Source: Bacillota bacterium
GTDB taxonomy: Bacteria; Bacillota; Clostridia; Clostridiales; Clostridiaceae
Reading direction: 5' to 3'
DNA length: 64,000 nucleotides
NCBI GenBank assembly: GCA_021781655.1
Contig: JAJXWJ010000010.1
Span: 1-64,000 of the forward strand
The number at the start of each line of letters is the position of its first letter. The first letter of the stretch is position 1. Positions 17,538 to 26,283 of this stretch are shown here, one piece after another. The notes under the pieces are model-generated. The model saw only the letters and a list, made by a program, of their open reading frames with translations. It did not search any database and was not told the DNA's origin. The position numbers were made by a program, and so were the translations under genes.

Positions 17538-18822
17538 GTTCTTTCTCTCCTAATACCTTTTTAAATTGTTCTAATGCACAGCTTAAATTTTCTTTTTTAA
17601 GCTGAAGCGCTTTTTCTAGTGTTATATCTTTTTTTACAACTTTTAATTGCTTATCATCAATTTTGCTATTAATATCTATAGCAGCTCTCCTAGAAAAAAC
17701 CAAACCTTCTAAAAGAGAATTACTTGCTAATCTATTTGCTCCATGAACGCCTGTACAGCTAACTTCACCACATGCATATAAACCATTCATAGAAGTTTTT
17801 GAATTTAAATCTACTTTTATTCCTCCCATAAAATAGTGCTGTACTGGCGTTACAGGGATTACACCATCTTTAAAGTTTAATCCACGAGCGAGGCAACCTT
17901 TGTATATTCCGGGAAATCTATTTTTTAAAAATTTTTCTCCCATTTGACTTATGTCTAAATAAACAAAATCCGTTCCTGTTCTTAACTGTTCTCTCCAAAT
18001 ATTATTTGACACTATATCTCTAGGCAAGAGTTCATCGGTAAAAGCTTCACCATTAATATTTTTAAGCTTAGCTCCTTCTCCTCTAAGGGATTCGGAAATC
18101 AAAAATCTTCTTTCTCTATCTTTATCCTCATACAAGGCTGTAGGATGAAATTGAATGTATTCTAAATTTTCCAACTCTATATTGTTTCTAAAAGCAATTG
18201 CTATGCCATCACCAGTACTTGTTCTTCTATTTGTAGAATTTGTGAATAGACCACCTATGCCGCCAGAAGCTAAAATAGTGAACTTTGAATGTATTAAGCT
18301 TACACTGCCATTTTTTATAACTATACCACCATAGCAGCTTTTATCCTCTTTAAGTATGTCCACTAATATGCAATCTTCAATAATAGAAATGTTTTTTCTC
18401 TTTTTAGCTTCCTTATAAAGAGTTTCAAAAACCATTTTGCCAGTTTCATCTGTTGAATGAACAATTCTATTTATACTGTGTCCACCTTCTCTAGTATAAT
18501 CAAATTCTTCATCTTTATAATCAAATTTCATACCTAAACTTAATAGTAAATCTATATTTTTTATAGATTCCTTTGCTAAAACTTCAACTGCTTCTTTTCT
18601 ATTTTTGTGTCTTCCTGCCTTTAAAGTATCTTGTACAAAAGACTCCGTATCATCTTTATTTTTTGCTTTGGAGATTCCACCTTGAGCAAGATACGTGTTA
18701 CACTCATCTGCTTTTGTCTTTGATATTATAATTACTTTTTTATCAGCTTCAATATTTAGGGCCGAAAAAAGTCCTGCAACTCCAGTACCAACTATCAATA
18801 CATCAGTGCAAATATCCATCAT
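17515..18822 (-). CDS. nadB: L-aspartate oxidase
   Basis: 435 residues. It oxidises L-aspartate to iminoaspartate for NadA; in an anaerobe fumarate rather than oxygen is the probable electron acceptor. FAD-binding GTGVAGLFSALNIE at the N-terminus, TYLAQGGISKA, the catalytic region REGGHSINRIVHSTDETGK, and LYACGEVSCTGVHGANRLAS all fit. It is shorter than the roughly 530-residue E. coli enzyme because the C-terminal helical domain is reduced, as in many clostridial NadB proteins. It starts one base after the nadA stop and overlaps nadC. Confidence 0.95.
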   Translation of the reverse strand: MMDICTDVLIVGTGVAGLFSALNIEADKKVIIISKTKADECNTYLAQGGISKAKNKDDTESFVQDTLKAGRHKNRKEAVEVLAKESIKNIDLLLSLGMKFDYKDEEFDYTREGGHSINRIVHSTDETGKMVFETLYKEAKKRKNISIIEDCILVDILKEDKSCYGGIVIKNGSVSLIHSKFTILASGGIGGLFTNSTNRRTSTGDGIAIAFRNNIELENLEYIQFHPTALYEDKDRERRFLISESLRGEGAKLKNINGEAFTDELLPRDIVSNNIWREQLRTGTDFVYLDISQMGEKFLKNRFPGIYKGCLARGLNFKDGVIPVTPVQHYFMGGIKVDLNSKTSMNGLYACGEVSCTGVHGANRLASNSLLEGLVFSRRAAIDINSKIDDKQLKVVKKDITLEKALQLKKENLSCALEQFKKVLGEKEHELINNR

Positions 18823-18823
18823 A

Positions 18824-19732
18824 TCACTTCCCTAGAACAAGCATATTTTCTAAAGCTTTTGCTGCTTTATTTCTTATTTCTTCATCTATTTCTATTTGAA
18901 AATAATTATCCTCTAAGCTCCATAATATGTGTTCCATAGTTGTCTTTTTCATATTTCTGCAAGTCATTCCTCTAATATTATAAAACTCCTTATTCGGATT
19001 TTGTGTCTTAGACTTATGAATTACTCCTTCTTCAGTAACTACAATAAACTTATTAGCTGAATCTTTTGTTGCAAAGTCTATTATGCCGCTAGTGCTTCCA
19101 ATATAATCTGCAAGATTTCGAACTTCTTTTCTACATTCTGGATGAACTAAAACCTTTGCTTCTGGCATTTCTTCCTTTGCTTTTATTACATCTTCCTTTG
19201 CAATCCTATTATGCACACAGCAATGACCTTCCCATAAAATTATTTTCTTTTCAGGTACATGCTCTGCCACATATGAGCCTAAATTTTTATCTGGAACAAA
19301 TATTATTTCATCAGCATCTATATTTTTTACTATTTTTATTGCATTTGAAGAAGTGCAACATACATCTGAAACCGCTTTTACCTCTACTGAAGAATTAACG
19401 TAGGTAACTACCTTAGCATTTGGATGTTCCTCTTTCATTTTTAATATATCTTTAACTACAGCCATATCAGCCATTGGACATCCTGCTTCTTTTACTGGAA
19501 GTAACACGGTTTTTTGTGGTGATAATATTTTTGCACTTTCTGCCATAAACTTAACTCCACAAAATACAATAACATCTGCATCATTTTCTTTTGCGCGCCT
19601 GCTAAGTTCAAAAGAGTCACCAACAAAATCTGCTAACTCTTGAATTTCTGGAATTTGGTAATAATGTGCTAAAATAATTGCATTTTTTTCTCTCTTTAGT
19701 TCTAGTATTTGCTCTTTTAAGTATTCAGACAT
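18824..19732 (-). CDS. nadA: Quinolinate synthase A
   Basis: 302 residues. It condenses iminoaspartate with dihydroxyacetone phosphate to give quinolinate using a [4Fe-4S] cluster. Cluster Cys candidates are in VFCGVKFMAES, SDVCCTSSNA and GMTCRNMKKTT. The HYYQIPEIQELADFVGDS stretch is diagnostic. First gene of the nadA-nadB-nadC operon. An inverted repeat about 35-90 bp upstream (19767-19823) is a likely operator. Confidence 0.96.
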   Translation of the reverse strand: MSEYLKEQILELKREKNAIILAHYYQIPEIQELADFVGDSFELSRRAKENDADVIVFCGVKFMAESAKILSPQKTVLLPVKEAGCPMADMAVVKDILKMKEEHPNAKVVTYVNSSVEVKAVSDVCCTSSNAIKIVKNIDADEIIFVPDKNLGSYVAEHVPEKKIILWEGHCCVHNRIAKEDVIKAKEEMPEAKVLVHPECRKEVRNLADYIGSTSGIIDFATKDSANKFIVVTEEGVIHKSKTQNPNKEFYNIRGMTCRNMKKTTMEHILWSLEDNYFQIEIDEEIRNKAAKALENMLVLGK

Positions 19733-19766
19733 TTTTTTAACTCCTTTATATATGCAGCATTTAATT

Positions 19767-19823
19767 ATTATTCTCTAAAGATGTCACATATTTATTTTTA
19801 CGTATATACCTTTAAAGAATAAT
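19767..19823 (-). promoter_or_regulatory. Inverted repeat upstream of nadA (candidate operator)
   Basis: ATTATTCTCTAAAG at 19767-19780 and CTTTAAAGAATAAT at 19810-19823 are complementary in 13 of 14 positions, separated by 29 bases. It lies between the nadA start and the preceding gene's terminator. It could bind a NiaR-type niacin-responsive repressor, but I cannot confirm that motif from memory. Confidence 0.5.
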
Positions 19824-19859
19824 ATAACATTATATTTTTATATTATCAATATTATAAGT

Positions 19860-19913
19860 GAAATAAAGGAGCTTTTGAACCATTATAATACTGTTTGAAA
19901 GTCCTTTATTTTA
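19860..19913 (-). terminator. Terminator of the small secreted-protein gene
   Basis: AAATAAAGGA paired with TCCTTTATTT, with inner partial pairing GTTTGAAAG/CTTTTGAAC, directly after the stop codon at 19916 on the minus strand. Confidence 0.65.
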
Positions 19914-19915
19914 CC

Positions 19916-20347
19916 TTATTCCTCTAATTTTCTTACCCTCTTCCACTTCTTTTCCGGATTTAATTTCCCATCCCATTTTTCAATACTTTCTTTAACTTTC
20001 ACCTTGATATTATCGCCCTCTTCTTTTGTCAATTTCCCGCTTTTTACTTTTTCATCGATTATTTTATACTTTTCCTCAATAATTATGCTTCTTACCTCTT
20101 TATCATCAAAACCTTTTGCTTTGGCTATATCAAAAAATGATTTATTTGCCTTTTCTGCATTAATTAAATCCTCTTCTCTCAAGTTAAATCTTTCTAAAAT
20201 TTGGGCCTTATATATAGGTCCATCACCATGATGATTTAAGCTTATAATATTCCCTTCAATTGGAGCAGCGTAAACTGGAGGTGCTGCAAGCATGATTACC
20301 GCACTAATTGCTAACCCTATAATACCTTTAATCTTTTTTCTCTTCAT
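19916..20347 (-). CDS. Small secreted protein, DUF2680-like
   Basis: 143 residues from the ATG at 20347, preceded by AGGGGAAGATAAA. The open frame upstream lacks a ribosome site. A signal peptide is obvious (MKRKKIKGIIGLAISAVIML, then APPVYA), giving a mature charged helical protein of about 115 residues. The C-terminal IIDEKVKSGKLTKEEGDNIK resembles the helix-turn-helix spacing of DUF2680 proteins, which are common exported proteins of unknown role in clostridia. It is divergent from a two-component system 137 bp away, so it may be a target or a signal component of that system. Function unknown. Confidence 0.7.
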   Translation of the reverse strand: MKRKKIKGIIGLAISAVIMLAAPPVYAAPIEGNIISLNHHGDGPIYKAQILERFNLREEDLINAEKANKSFFDIAKAKGFDDKEVRSIIIEEKYKIIDEKVKSGKLTKEEGDNIKVKVKESIEKWDGKLNPEKKWKRVRKLEE

Positions 20348-20484
20348 TTTATCTTCCCCTTTAAATTTATTCAAAGTTATTTTGTGCAAAGTTTGTATAA
20401 AATATAAGCAATTTTTATTGAACCTTTCTAAAATATACATTAAACTTATAATTAAAATACAAATATTTACGGAGGCTCCATTTA

Positions 20485-21705
20485 ATGAACAGCAGTACAT
20501 ACAAAAACTTTTTAATTATTCGTTACAGCATTTATTTTTTAGTAGCAATATCAATTATAATATCAAATATTTCAAGCCTTTATGATGTACCAAAATTAAT
20601 ATTCATTTTTTTACTTTACATAATTAATACTCAATTAAGAATCTACTTCTTTGAAAACAAAAAGCTTATAATAATAACCTCTTTATTAATTGAAATGATT
20701 TTAATTTCATTATTATATTATAATTTTGGTGGTTTCACCTTTGTATATTATTTTATTGCAATTTTAGATGCTACGATTATGCTTTCAAAGCCTTATTCCT
20801 TTATAGCCTTATTAATATTATACTTAGGCATTATAATCGAAAGTATTCATCCCAATTTTACATACCTCCAAATACACCCACTTACTAATGTAATATTCAA
20901 TACTTTAATTGCAATTGGCTTTGGAAGCTTAGGCTATTATTTAAGTGAAGAAAAACTAAAAAAACTTGAAGCTGAAAAGTTATACGATAAAATCAGAATA
21001 TCTGAAGAAAACTTAAAGGAAGCCTACGAAAGACTTGAACAATATTCTAATACTATAGAGGAAATATCAATTTTGAGGGAAAGAAATAGAATTTCCAAGG
21101 AAATACACGATATTATTGGACATACTTTATCAACACAAATTATTCAGCTCCAAGCTATCCCCTTTGTTATGGATAAATCAACAGATGATGCTAAAGAAAT
21201 GCTTAATACTATGCTTCAAAATTCTAAAATAGGTCTTGAAGATGTTAGAAGAGCTGTACGAGCTCTTAGTCCTACTAGCTTTGATAATTTCAATGGGATT
21301 TTTGCAATTAAAGAGCTACTTAACAATTTTGAAAAAAATTCAAAGGTAAAGGTTAACCTATCTATTTCAAAATATCAGTTTGAACTATCGTCAGATCAAA
21401 GCTTCACATTATATAGAGTTATTCAAGAAACATTAAATAATGCTATAAGACACGGAAAAGCTTCAATTATTAATGTTACAATGACTTTTAATGAAGAAGA
21501 TATATATATTTACATAAAAGATGATGGTGAAGGTGTCTTAAATATAAATGAAAGCTTTGGAATAAATAATATGAAAGAAAGAATAAAAAGTATTGGAGGA
21601 GAAATTAACTTCCATAGTTCTCCATCAAATGGATTTGAAACTAATATTAAAGTTCCTAGAATTGAAAACATAGCTGAATTAAAAGGTGGTAATAGTATTG
21701 AATAA
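20485..21705 (+). CDS. Sensor histidine kinase, NarL/DesK type
   Basis: 406 residues. About five N-terminal transmembrane segments (residues 10-150) are followed by a coiled region (LEAEKLYDKIRISEENLKEA), the HisKA_3 dimerisation box with the phospho-accepting His in RISKEIHDIIGHTLSTQIIQ, and a HATPase_c domain (IQETLNNAIRHGKASI; DDGEGV). It autophosphorylates and passes phosphate to the response regulator encoded next, whose start overlaps its last codons. It starts after GGAGGCTCCATTTA. The signal is unknown; short extracytoplasmic loops suggest membrane or intramembrane sensing. Confidence 0.92.
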   Translation: MNSSTYKNFLIIRYSIYFLVAISIIISNISSLYDVPKLIFIFLLYIINTQLRIYFFENKKLIIITSLLIEMILISLLYYNFGGFTFVYYFIAILDATIMLSKPYSFIALLILYLGIIIESIHPNFTYLQIHPLTNVIFNTLIAIGFGSLGYYLSEEKLKKLEAEKLYDKIRISEENLKEAYERLEQYSNTIEEISILRERNRISKEIHDIIGHTLSTQIIQLQAIPFVMDKSTDDAKEMLNTMLQNSKIGLEDVRRAVRALSPTSFDNFNGIFAIKELLNNFEKNSKVKVNLSISKYQFELSSDQSFTLYRVIQETLNNAIRHGKASIINVTMTFNEEDIYIYIKDDGEGVLNINESFGINNMKERIKSIGGEINFHSSPSNGFETNIKVPRIENIAELKGGNSIE

Positions 21706-22348
21706 GATAAAATTAGCAATTGTAGACGATGAAAAATTAATTCGTGAAAGTTTAAAAATCATTTTAGGCTCCAGCAAAGAAATTGAAATAGCAGGTCTTT
21801 GTGAAAATGGTGAGGAAGCCTTTAATTTATGCAAAGAAACTAATGTTGATGTAATGCTAATGGACATAAGAATGCCAATTTGCGATGGTGTCAAAGCCAC
21901 AAAATTAATTAAAGAGGCTTATAGCGGAGTTAAAATAATTATTTTAACTACATTTAAAGATGATGATTATATTTTTGATGCAATAAAATATGGAGCCAGC
22001 GGATATATTTTAAAAGATACTTCTCATGAAGTAATTTTACATACTATAAAAAGTGCTTACATTGGAAACATAATTATGAATCCGGAAATTGCTACTGCTA
22101 TAATTGAAAATAAAACAATGGATAAATCTAAAGCTTTAGATAAAGTCAAAAACACTTATAATTTGACATCAAGAGAATTAGAAATTATAACTGAAATTAG
22201 TGAAGGATTCACTAATAAAGAAATTGGTGAAAGGCTCTTTATTACTGAAGGAACGGTAAAAAATAATATTACTGAAATTTTATCTAAGCTAGAACTTAGA
22301 GATAGAACACAAATTGCAATTTTTGCTTTTAAAAATAACCTAATATAA
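21698..22348 (+). CDS. Response regulator, NarL/LuxR type
   Basis: 216 residues starting at the TTG at 21698, with AAAGGTGG about 8 bases upstream and overlapping the kinase stop codon. The receiver domain has the acidic pocket IVDDEK, phospho-acceptor Asp in VMLMDIRMP and the conserved Lys in ILKDTS. The C-terminal LuxR helix-turn-helix is LTSRELEIITEISEGFTNKE then IGERLFITEGTVKNNITEI. It works with the kinase encoded upstream. Candidate targets are the divergent secreted-protein gene and possibly the ABC exporter further right; neither is proven. Confidence 0.92.
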   Translation: MNKIKLAIVDDEKLIRESLKIILGSSKEIEIAGLCENGEEAFNLCKETNVDVMLMDIRMPICDGVKATKLIKEAYSGVKIIILTTFKDDDYIFDAIKYGASGYILKDTSHEVILHTIKSAYIGNIIMNPEIATAIIENKTMDKSKALDKVKNTYNLTSRELEIITEISEGFTNKEIGERLFITEGTVKNNITEILSKLELRDRTQIAIFAFKNNLI

Positions 22349-22354
22349 ATAGAG

Positions 22355-22390
22355 GGGCTGCTCCATAATATTTCTATTATTGAGTAGCCC
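22355..22390. terminator. Terminator between response regulator and permease genes
   Basis: GGGCTGCTC / GAGTAGCCC with inner AATA/TATT pairing and loop TTTC, followed by TTTATTT. Convergent genes on both sides. Confidence 0.85.
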
Positions 22391-22395
22391 TTTAT

Positions 22396-23808
22396 TTACT
22401 CTGCTATTTCTGAAATATCTTCATCTTGGTTCATAGTACTATGATACCTTCCGTATACCATATAGACTATTAAACCTAAAACAAACCAAACAACAAATCT
22501 TATCTTTGTAGCAGTTTGAAGTTGAAAAATTAATGCTCCACATGCTATTACAGAAATCATTGGTGTTATTGGTACAAGAGGACACTTGAAAGGTCTATTT
22601 ATATCTGGTCTTCTTTTTCTTAATACAATTACACCTACAGAAACGATTATAAAGGCTGCTAAAGTTCCTATATTTGTTAATTCAGATACGATTTCAATTG
22701 GCAAGAAGCCTGCTATAAGAGCAGTAACCACTCCAACTATCAAAGTACTATTAATAGGAGTTTTAGTCTTTTTATTTATTCCTCCAATAACTTCTGGTAA
22801 AAGTCCATCTCTTGACATAGCGAAAAATATTCTAGTTTGTCCAAACATCATAACTAAAAGAACAGAGGTTAAACCAAATATTGCTCCTACCGAAACTAAC
22901 GCAGAGCCCCAATTTATTCCTATTTCCTGCAATGCAAATGCAACTGGAGCAGAAACTCCTGCAAACTTCATGTATGGAACTGTACCGGTAAGAATTGCAG
23001 ATACAACTATATATAATATTGTACAAATTACTAATGATGCAATTATACCTTTTGGTAAATCCTTTTGTGGATTTTTAACTTCTTCTGCTGCAGTAGAAAC
23101 AGCATCGAAACCGATGTAAGCAAAGAATACATAAGCCGCACCCTGCATTACTCCACTAAAACCATTTGGCATAAACGGATGCCAATTAGCTGGTTTAACA
23201 TGACCTACTGCTAAAAAGATAAATAAGAAAATAACTCCTAATTTTATTATAACGATAATGTTGTTGAATCTTGCACTTTCCTTAACTCCCGTAATTAAAA
23301 GCAATGATATAACTCCAATAATAAGGATAGCAGGCAAATTTATTATTCCACCATCATATGGAGAATTAACAAGTGCTGAAGGCAACTTAATGCCGATATT
23401 GTTCATCAAAGATGTAACGTAGCCAGACCACCCAATTGCTACTGCTCCTATTGCTACAGCATATTCAAGTATTAAATCCCAGCCTATTATCCAAGCCCAC
23501 ACCTCACCAAGTGCCGCATAACCATAAGTATATGCACTACCTGCTACTGGTACTATTGCAGCAAATTCCGCATAACAAAGTGCTGCAAAAGCACAGGCAA
23601 AACCTGCAGCTACAAAGGATAACACTAATGCAGGTCCAGAAAACTTGGCTGCTGCTTCTCCTGTTAGGACGAAAATACCGCTTCCTACAATTGCACCTAT
23701 TCCAAGCATTGTAAGTTCGAAAGCTCCTAAAGCTTTGTTAAGGGATTTTTCGCCTTGAGTTTCTTTGATTAAACTGCTAATTGGCTTTGTTCTAAAAATA
23801 CTCTTCAA
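22396..23808 (-). CDS. APC-family amino acid permease (YfnA/CAT type)
   Basis: 470 residues from a TTG at 23808, which follows AAAGGGTGAG at good spacing; the frame is open a further 18 codons upstream. Twelve transmembrane segments are apparent. The first carries the unwound-helix motif GIGAIVGSGIFVLTG that contacts the substrate amino group in APC transporters; AYIGFDAVSTAAEEVKNP is equally typical of the cationic amino acid transporter branch. The C-terminus ends in a short acidic tail (MNQDEDISEIAE). It imports an amino acid with protons; specificity is not readable. It is monocistronic. Confidence 0.9.
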   Translation of the reverse strand: MKSIFRTKPISSLIKETQGEKSLNKALGAFELTMLGIGAIVGSGIFVLTGEAAAKFSGPALVLSFVAAGFACAFAALCYAEFAAIVPVAGSAYTYGYAALGEVWAWIIGWDLILEYAVAIGAVAIGWSGYVTSLMNNIGIKLPSALVNSPYDGGIINLPAILIIGVISLLLITGVKESARFNNIIVIIKLGVIFLFIFLAVGHVKPANWHPFMPNGFSGVMQGAAYVFFAYIGFDAVSTAAEEVKNPQKDLPKGIIASLVICTILYIVVSAILTGTVPYMKFAGVSAPVAFALQEIGINWGSALVSVGAIFGLTSVLLVMMFGQTRIFFAMSRDGLLPEVIGGINKKTKTPINSTLIVGVVTALIAGFLPIEIVSELTNIGTLAAFIIVSVGVIVLRKRRPDINRPFKCPLVPITPMISVIACGALIFQLQTATKIRFVVWFVLGLIVYMVYGRYHSTMNQDEDISEIAE

Positions 23809-24022
23809 AATTACACTCACCCTTTCTTTATATTTTATTTTGACAATTATTTTAATATTCATAATTACTATATGAATAAAAGAAATAAGCCCCCATTACC
23901 TTTTTTAGATAATTGATATCATTATACTATAAATTCATCAATTAATCTACAAATTTATTCTTAAATTAACAATTAACCTTTTCTATATTACTATGAAAAA
24001 ATATTGTCTATATTATAATTCC

Positions 24023-24059
24023 ATGACTTAAGTCATTCTATTCAAAGTGACTTAACTCA
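24023..24059 (+). promoter_or_regulatory. Double operator upstream of ABC exporter operon
   Basis: Perfect 14-bp palindrome ATGACTTAAGTCAT at 24023-24036 and a second imperfect copy TGACTTAACTCA at 24048-24059, centres 24 bp apart. It lies about 60-90 bp ahead of the first exporter gene. The rest of the 23809-24114 gap is AT-rich with no further gene. Confidence 0.6.
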
Positions 24060-24114
24060 TTTATATTTTTTTATAAAAAGTTATACAATTAATTTAAAGA
24101 GAGGAGAGATTACA

Positions 24115-25056
24115 ATGTCAATAGTTGAATTAAAAAACGTTACTAAACGTTATAATGATAAATTGGTAGTTGATAACTTAAACTTTTCAATAACGGAAGG
24201 TGAAATTTTTGGACTGTTAGGACCTAATGGTGCAGGAAAATCCACTACAATATCAATGATTGTTGGTTTAATAAAAAATGAGGGTGGAGAAATTATAATA
24301 AATGGTTACTCTACAAATTCAAATCCATCGCTGGCAAAAAAAAGTATTGGACTAGTACCCCAAGATATAGCTCTATATAAAAACCTTAGTGCAGTTGATA
24401 ATTTGAAATTTTGGGGAACTTTATACGGCCTTCAAGGAAAAGAATTAAAAAATAGAATAGATGAAGCTTTGGAAGTTACAGGCCTAACTGATAGAAAAAA
24501 AGAAAAGATAAATAACTTTTCTGGTGGCATGAAAAGAAGAATAAATATAGCCTCTGCTATAATGCATCACCCAAAAATATTAATTATGGATGAACCAACA
24601 GTTGGAATAGACCCTCAGTCAAGAAATCATATTCTAGAATTTACAAAAGAATTAAACAAAAAATATAATACTACAATAATATATACAAGCCATTACATGG
24701 AGGAAGTCGAATCGCTTTGTAATAAGCTCGTTATTTTAGACGAAGGAAAATTGGTTGCAAGCGGAACTAAAGAAGAAATTAAAAGAATAGTATCAAATGA
24801 AGAAACTCTGTCCCTTACTGTAACTAATTTCAATCCAGATATACTATTGAAGCTAAAGCATAATGACAATATAAACAATTCCTTTTTCAAAAATAATATA
24901 TTATCAATTTCCGTTAAAAATTGTGAAGTAGCTTTACCATTTATTATCGATATATTAGTTTCAAATAAAATTAAGATACAAAATATAAGTATAGATAGCC
25001 CATCATTAGAAACAGTATTTCTAAAACTTACAGGAAAAAACTTAAGAGATAAATAG
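24115..25056 (+). CDS. ABC-2 type exporter, ATP-binding protein
   Basis: 313 residues. Walker A GPNGAGKST, Q-loop LVPQDIALYKNLSAVDNL, signature FSGGMKRRINIASAIM and Walker B ILIMDEPTVGIDPQSRNHI are all present, and a C-terminal extension of about 90 residues follows the H-loop (IIYTSHYMEEVE). It is similar in design to NatA/CcmA-type exporters of drugs, sodium or peptides. It starts after AGAGAGGAGAGATTACA. Two permease genes follow within 15-20 bases each, forming an operon. A paralogous operon lies at 50131-52689. Confidence 0.92.
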   Translation: MSIVELKNVTKRYNDKLVVDNLNFSITEGEIFGLLGPNGAGKSTTISMIVGLIKNEGGEIIINGYSTNSNPSLAKKSIGLVPQDIALYKNLSAVDNLKFWGTLYGLQGKELKNRIDEALEVTGLTDRKKEKINNFSGGMKRRINIASAIMHHPKILIMDEPTVGIDPQSRNHILEFTKELNKKYNTTIIYTSHYMEEVESLCNKLVILDEGKLVASGTKEEIKRIVSNEETLSLTVTNFNPDILLKLKHNDNINNSFFKNNILSISVKNCEVALPFIIDILVSNKIKIQNISIDSPSLETVFLKLTGKNLRDK

Positions 25057-25071
25057 ACAAGGAGGGATAAA

Positions 25072-26265
25072 ATGAAGACAATCTCAATTGCTATAAATGG
25101 ATTAAAGCAATTTTTAGTAGAAATAAAGCTAATGATTTTTATTTTTATAATAGCACCATTACTATTCTCTTATCTTTATGGGGCAGTATATCAAAAAATT
25201 ATGAGTCCAAATATGACACTTCCAAAATTTAATTTAGTCATAGTAGATAACGATAAGAGCGATATGTCTAGTCCATTAGAAGAAATATTTAAAAATAATA
25301 AGCTAAAATCAATTTTAAATTTAAGTGAAGCTTCAAATATTTCTTATGTAAAAGATAAACTTCTTAGTGGAGATTTTAGTGCTGCTATAATTATTCCTAA
25401 AAATTTCAGTTCCAATATTCGCACTGGAAAAACTTCTAATATTGAAATATTAAAAGCACCTTCAGCAGGAGCTAGTACTGATATAGTAGATAGTATTGTA
25501 AATACTTACACTAAGCAATTAAACATAAATATTGGCATTTACTCCGCACTATTAAAAAGTAGTAATAGCACTATTATTAGCAATGCAATTTTTGCAAGGT
25601 TATCTCCAAAACTTTATTCTATCATTAACAAAAGCTATGTTAATGAAGTGAATTTAAGTAAAAAAATCGATTTAAATTCAAAACAACAATTTTCTCTTAA
25701 TATACTTATAATGTTTAGTCTTTTTATTGCTGTATATGAAGCAAGTAACATAATTGCAGAAAAAGAATTTGGAACTCTTAAACGGATAGAGTCTACCTCA
25801 ACTAGTAAATTTTCATTTTGCTTCGGTAAATATATATCTTCTTTTATTATATCCTTTATATTAATTACATCCTTTGTTGTAATTTCAAAACTTTTAATCG
25901 GGGTATATTGGGGTAATTTAAAATATATTGCTTTAATTATATTCATGCATAGCATTTTAATTTCTGCCTTAACAGCTCTGTTAGGTTCTGTATTTAAAAC
26001 CGGCAAAATTATGCGTACTGTAGCTTCTTTAGCCTTTGCACTTATGTCTATTATTTCAGGAAGCTTTTATCCTACTATGTATAATACAGGCTTAATGAAA
26101 ACTATAAGTCAATTGACTATAAATTATGTTTTAAATAATAATTACTCTAATGTAATGCTTGGATACTCATTATCCATTACAAATATTATCATCACAATAT
26201 TAGTCAGCTTAGCAATAATGGTAGCTTCTAGCCTTTACTTTAGATTTTTAGAAGTAAAAGCTTAG
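25072..26265 (+). CDS. ABC-2 type exporter permease
   Basis: 397 residues. One N-terminal transmembrane helix, a large extracytoplasmic domain of about 180 residues (including SAAIIIPKNFSSNIRTGKTS), then five or six C-terminal helices: the YhaP/YhfE-type ABC-2 permease layout. SIISGSFYPTMYN near the C-terminus is the usual loop before the last helices. It probably forms a heterodimer with the next permease. It starts after AAGGAGGGATAAA. Substrate unknown. Confidence 0.88.
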   Translation: MKTISIAINGLKQFLVEIKLMIFIFIIAPLLFSYLYGAVYQKIMSPNMTLPKFNLVIVDNDKSDMSSPLEEIFKNNKLKSILNLSEASNISYVKDKLLSGDFSAAIIIPKNFSSNIRTGKTSNIEILKAPSAGASTDIVDSIVNTYTKQLNINIGIYSALLKSSNSTIISNAIFARLSPKLYSIINKSYVNEVNLSKKIDLNSKQQFSLNILIMFSLFIAVYEASNIIAEKEFGTLKRIESTSTSKFSFCFGKYISSFIISFILITSFVVISKLLIGVYWGNLKYIALIIFMHSILISALTALLGSVFKTGKIMRTVASLAFALMSIISGSFYPTMYNTGLMKTISQLTINYVLNNNYSNVMLGYSLSITNIIITILVSLAIMVASSLYFRFLEVKA

Positions 26266-26283
26266 AAAGGAGGAAGAAATTAA

